DNA of 7,808 nucleotides, from the NCBI GenBank assembly GCA_964536835.1, contig CAZIAZ010000070.1:1-7808 (forward strand), written 5' to 3'. The DNA is from DAONFI01 sp035403485 (GTDB lineage: Bacteria > Planctomycetota > Phycisphaerae > SM23-33). Within the stretch, counting starts at the first letter, position 1. Each line of letters opens with the position of its first letter. Below the pieces are notes generated by a model. It had not been told where the DNA came from. It made no database searches and saw only the letters and a list, made by a program, of their open reading frames with translations. This document shows, one piece after another, positions 5,214 through 7,808 of this stretch. Position numbers and translations under genes: made by a program.

Positions 5214-7064
5214 ATGAAAAAATACTTTTTTTTGTTCAATTTTGCGGCAATATGCTGGATTTCGACGGCTGCAGCCCAGTTTGGCCAGAGTTTGTCTTCC
5301 GCTGATTCTGCCGTTGAGCCGTCGGTAAAAGTGAAAGTCGTCGCTGACCGCCAGACTGTCCGTGCCGGCCAGGCTGTTACGATTGCGGTGGAAGTGACCA
5401 TTCCGGATGGCTGGGTATATTACGGTCCTGTTCAGAAGCCCGACACCGTAGTGCCGTGTTCACTGAACGTCACAGCCGGCGGCATGGAGCTGGAAGAACT
5501 TCGCTACCCCAAACCGCATCTCAAGCCTACCGAATGGGGCCAGGGTGTTGTGGAAATTCCCGTGTATTCGGGGAAAGTCATATTTTTTGCCGTTCTGCGG
5601 GCTCCGGCTGACGCTGAACAGGGCGGCGATTACAAAATAGTGCTAGAACCGCAAGGTCAGATATGCAGGGACGTTTGCGTGTACATACCGGTTTTGCCGG
5701 CAGCCGTTAATGTGAAAGTCGGAGCGGAAAATATCGCCAATCCGGCGTGGCCGGCAGACATGGACAGACTTTTCGCCGATTCATTCGTAACCACGCAGCT
5801 TCACCAGGCGACTCCCGCAGCCGGCGAAGAGTTCCGCATAAGCGGCCGGTCAGATTATACGTTGTGGGGTGCTGTTTGGCTGGCATTTCTGGCTGGCCTG
5901 CTGCTGAACGTAATGCCGTGCGTTCTGCCGGTACTGCCGCTGCGGATACTTTCCGTGGTACAGATGGCCGGCGGTTCTCGCAGGCGTTATGTGACGCTGG
6001 GCGTTGCCTTTGCAGGCGGCGTGTTGGCGTTTTTCGCATGCATAGCCGCATTGAATATTGTGCTGCGGCTGGCTGTCGGCAGGGCGGTTGACCTCAATGA
6101 AGGTTACCAGTCGCCGGCGGTGATTGGCGGACTGTGCGCGATACTGGTGATATTGGCGATGAATCTGTTCGGCGTTTTCGAGGTTTTCGTGCCTGCCAGG
6201 GTTGCCGCGGTCGAAAACAGGCTGCAGGGCGCAACCGCCGGCCATGCAAAGTCGTTCGGCCTGGGTTACATGATGGCTGTCCTGGGTACGCCGTGCAGTT
6301 TTGCGTTTCTTGCCGCTGCCGTTGCCTACGCGCAGACGGCGAGCATTTTGAACGGCACGCTGGTGATATTAGCCGTCGGAGCTGGCATGGCGATGCCGCA
6401 TTTTATCCTGGCGGCGATGCCGAAACTCATAGACCTGCTCCCGAAACCCGGCCGCTGGATGGAACTTTTCCGGCAGGGTTGCGGATTTGCGGTGCTTGGT
6501 GCGACGGCGTGGCTGATTTCCACGTTGGCCAGCTGCGAAAATCATCTTGCATTCCGGTTGCTGGGCTGGCTGGTGATTTTGTGTGTCGGCTGCTGGGTTT
6601 GGGGCAGATTTGTGCGATATGACGCCGGCTGGGCTGAAAAGCTGACGTTGCGCGTGGCGGCTGTAGCTGTGGTAGTATTAGCCGGCCTGTGGTTGCTGCC
6701 GGAACGCCAGCCGGCTACTGCCCACGCCAGACCTTTCGACGTCGCCGCTATCGAAAACGCACGACAGGAAGGCAGAACTGTCGTCGTAAAATTCTCCGCC
6801 AGGTGGTGCATAAAGTGCATGGAACTTGAGAGAGAAGTTTTTGAAAATCCCGATGTGGTAAAAAAACTGAATGACGACAAAAATATCGTATTTTTTGAAG
6901 GGGATATCACGACGTCGGATATGCCGGCTGCTGTGTGGATGCGAGAGCACGGCTTCGGCTCGCGAGTGCCGCTGACGGTTATATATCGTTCGGATTCCAG
7001 CCCGCAGGCTGTCGTAGGCGGATATTCACCGCAGGAATTTTTGAAATGGATTGCCGGCGAATAG
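5214..7064 (+). CDS. dsbD: Thiol:disulfide interchange protein DsbD (ScsB-like alpha domain), complete
   Basis: This inner-membrane reductase carries electrons from cytoplasmic thioredoxin to periplasmic thiol proteins. The 616-residue product starts at the ATG at 5214, with GGAGAG 3 to 5 bases upstream. Order: signal peptide 1-21 (cleavage after TAAA); periplasmic alpha domain about 35-170, with its Cys pair C151 and C155 in QICRDVC; about eight membrane helices from 218 to 496, with the paired cysteines C236 (NVMPCVLPVLPL) and C361 (GTPCSFAFLAAA); and a periplasmic thioredoxin-fold gamma domain about 505-616, with active site WCIKC (C532, C535) and a likely cis-proline P586. All six cysteines of the relay are present, so it should be functional. 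The alpha pair is Cx3C, as I recall for ScsB-type proteins, against Cx5C in E. coli DsbD. It is transcribed divergently from the exported pseudoprotease-like gene through overlapping promoters. No cytochrome c maturation or other Dsb gene is in the window, so the client proteins are unknown. Confidence 0.95.
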   Translation: MKKYFFLFNFAAICWISTAAAQFGQSLSSADSAVEPSVKVKVVADRQTVRAGQAVTIAVEVTIPDGWVYYGPVQKPDTVVPCSLNVTAGGMELEELRYPKPHLKPTEWGQGVVEIPVYSGKVIFFAVLRAPADAEQGGDYKIVLEPQGQICRDVCVYIPVLPAAVNVKVGAENIANPAWPADMDRLFADSFVTTQLHQATPAAGEEFRISGRSDYTLWGAVWLAFLAGLLLNVMPCVLPVLPLRILSVVQMAGGSRRRYVTLGVAFAGGVLAFFACIAALNIVLRLAVGRAVDLNEGYQSPAVIGGLCAILVILAMNLFGVFEVFVPARVAAVENRLQGATAGHAKSFGLGYMMAVLGTPCSFAFLAAAVAYAQTASILNGTLVILAVGAGMAMPHFILAAMPKLIDLLPKPGRWMELFRQGCGFAVLGATAWLISTLASCENHLAFRLLGWLVILCVGCWVWGRFVRYDAGWAEKLTLRVAAVAVVVLAGLWLLPERQPATAHARPFDVAAIENARQEGRTVVVKFSARWCIKCMELEREVFENPDVVKKLNDDKNIVFFEGDITTSDMPAAVWMREHGFGSRVPLTVIYRSDSSPQAVVGGYSPQEFLKWIAGE

Positions 7065-7090
7065 AGCATATCTCGAAAGAAAATGCTTTT
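7063..7090 (+). terminator. Weak hairpin after dsbD
   Basis: AGCAT (7065-7069) pairs with ATGCT (7083-7087), extendable by a G-T and an A-T pair to about 7 bp, with a loop of 13 nt and a TTTT at 7087-7090. It overlaps the stop codon. This is the only terminator-like structure I see between the two converging genes, and it is weak. Confidence 0.25.
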
Positions 7091-7141
7091 GGGAACTTCC
7101 TCTAACTGCGATAATCTTCGCGTGCCGCGCTCTGGAAACTC

Positions 7142-7808
7142 TTATTCCGCATGGCCGGGGACGAGGTCGCAGAAGTAAAAGCGATTGTCCCGCAGAACGA
7201 CGTCGCCTGTCGTGAATTCTATTCTTTGCCGGAATATCGGCCCGTCGTAGACGAAAGTATGAAACTCGCCGTTTTCGCCGCATGGGTCGACGTTAACCGG
7301 CAGGTCGCTCAAAAGTCTTTCGTCGTAAAGACGGCCGGCGAAACTTTTGTCGAGTACGTTGGAATCAATGCAGGTTAGGATGGCTTTGAAGCCGTTATCG
7401 ATAAATTCCTGGGCCAGCATTGCGGAATCTTTTTTCCATATTGGGAAAAAACCTTTCAGGCCGATTTTCGCCAGATTTTCTTCGCGGTATTTTTTCAAAT
7501 CTTCCAAAAAGATATCGCCGAACACTACGCCGACAATGCCGCGATTCTTGTATTCAACAAGAATCGACTCCATTTGCCGTATATATTCTTCGTCGTCCGC
7601 TTCTTTTGTGATAAAAACCTTTTCCAGCGGCAGGCCCAGCGATTCAGCCTGCTTTTGAAGCAGTTCCATGCGTACGCCGTGCATGCTGATTCGCTGATAA
7701 TCTTCGGTAACCGTCGTCAGCAGGGCCATGATTTCATAATTCCGGCTGTTTCGGGTGAATTCGTACAGGGCGGTTGTGCTGTCTTTGCCGCCGCTCCAGG
7801 AAAACAGG
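7142..7808 (-). CDS. COG2102/DUF71 ATP pyrophosphatase, Dph6 (diphthine-ammonia ligase)-like, 5' end outside window
   Basis: This is an N-type ATP-PPase-superfamily enzyme that should adenylate a carbonyl group and form an amide with ammonia or an amine. The frame is open from the right edge to TAA at 7142-7144, giving 221 visible residues. The first in-frame ATG (7727-7729) is internal, because upstream codons read LFSWSGGKDSTTALYEF, the family's N-terminal PP-loop (SGGKDS at 7778-7795). Only about 3-4 residues are missing. Further family marks are LLTTVTEDYQRISMHGVR, VVFGDIFLEDLKKYREE and, near the C-terminus, CGENGEFHTFVYDGPIF. Length fits the usual 220-230 residues. In eukaryotes and archaea the family makes the last step of diphthamide on elongation factor 2. 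Bacteria lack that modification, so the substrate here is unknown; a B12-salvage role has been proposed for some bacterial members. It converges on dsbD with 77 bp between the stop codons and shows no obvious functional tie to it. Confidence 0.93.
   Translation of the reverse strand, partial: LFSWSGGKDSTTALYEFTRNSRNYEIMALLTTVTEDYQRISMHGVRMELLQKQAESLGLPLEKVFITKEADDEEYIRQMESILVEYKNRGIVGVVFGDIFLEDLKKYREENLAKIGLKGFFPIWKKDSAMLAQEFIDNGFKAILTCIDSNVLDKSFAGRLYDERLLSDLPVNVDPCGENGEFHTFVYDGPIFRQRIEFTTGDVVLRDNRFYFCDLVPGHAE

Noticed and set aside
6542..7069. 175-codon minus-strand open frame opposite the end of dsbD
   Set aside because: Antisense shadow of the DsbD C-terminus; low-complexity Thr/Ser composition and no family resemblance.
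7091..7141. CGCG-TGC-CGCG mini-hairpin as a terminator for the Dph6-like gene
   Set aside because: Only four base pairs and no T-tract on the minus strand.
7142..7729. Treating the ATG at 7727-7729 as the start of the Dph6-like gene
   Set aside because: The frame continues upstream and encodes the essential PP-loop SGGKDS, so this methionine is internal.
1..7808. tRNA, rRNA, CRISPR array, insertion sequence or attachment site
   Set aside because: No cloverleaf, repeated spacer structure, transposase or paired terminal repeats were seen on either strand.

Overview
The window holds five protein genes and no RNA genes, CRISPR arrays or mobile elements that I could detect. Base composition is close to half GC. 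The genes point to a Gram-negative-type bacterium: there is a DsbD thiol reductase with a periplasmic domain, a Cache-domain chemoreceptor and exported proteins. The mix of a Wsp-like chemoreceptor, a small beta-barrel plus TPR plus trypsin-like protein, and an unassigned membrane-anchored helical-repeat protein reminds me of Planctomycetota, perhaps Phycisphaerae. That is an inference from protein style, not a demonstrated assignment.

Layout. Positions 1-1898 (minus) carry a chemoreceptor whose C-terminus runs off the left edge. A 268-bp gap (1899-2166) contains a strong hairpin. Positions 2167-3171 (minus) encode a protein with two N-terminal membrane helices and a long helical cytoplasmic or periplasmic part. 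A 222-bp gap (3172-3393) holds a likely promoter, a tandem repeat and a perfect inverted repeat. Positions 3394-5121 (minus) encode an exported protein that ends in what looks like a catalytically dead HtrA/trypsin-like domain. Divergently, 5214-7064 (plus) encodes a complete three-domain DsbD/ScsB-type reductase. It converges on a COG2102/DUF71 (Dph6-like) ATP pyrophosphatase at 7142-7808 (minus), whose first few residues lie beyond the right edge.

Working together. The three left-hand minus-strand genes are separated by more than 200 bp and probably have their own promoters, so they do not look like a tight operon. The best functional link is at the divergent pair at 5121/5214. Two near-consensus sigma70-type promoters lie on opposite strands of the same 34 bp, each with a 17-bp spacer, and a TGAC/GTCA inverted repeat covers one end. 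Expression of the exported pseudoprotease-like protein and of the periplasmic thiol reductase may therefore be mutually exclusive or controlled by one regulator. The most unusual protein is the one at 3394-5121. All three positions that align with the HtrA catalytic triad are replaced, while the surrounding fold motifs are kept.
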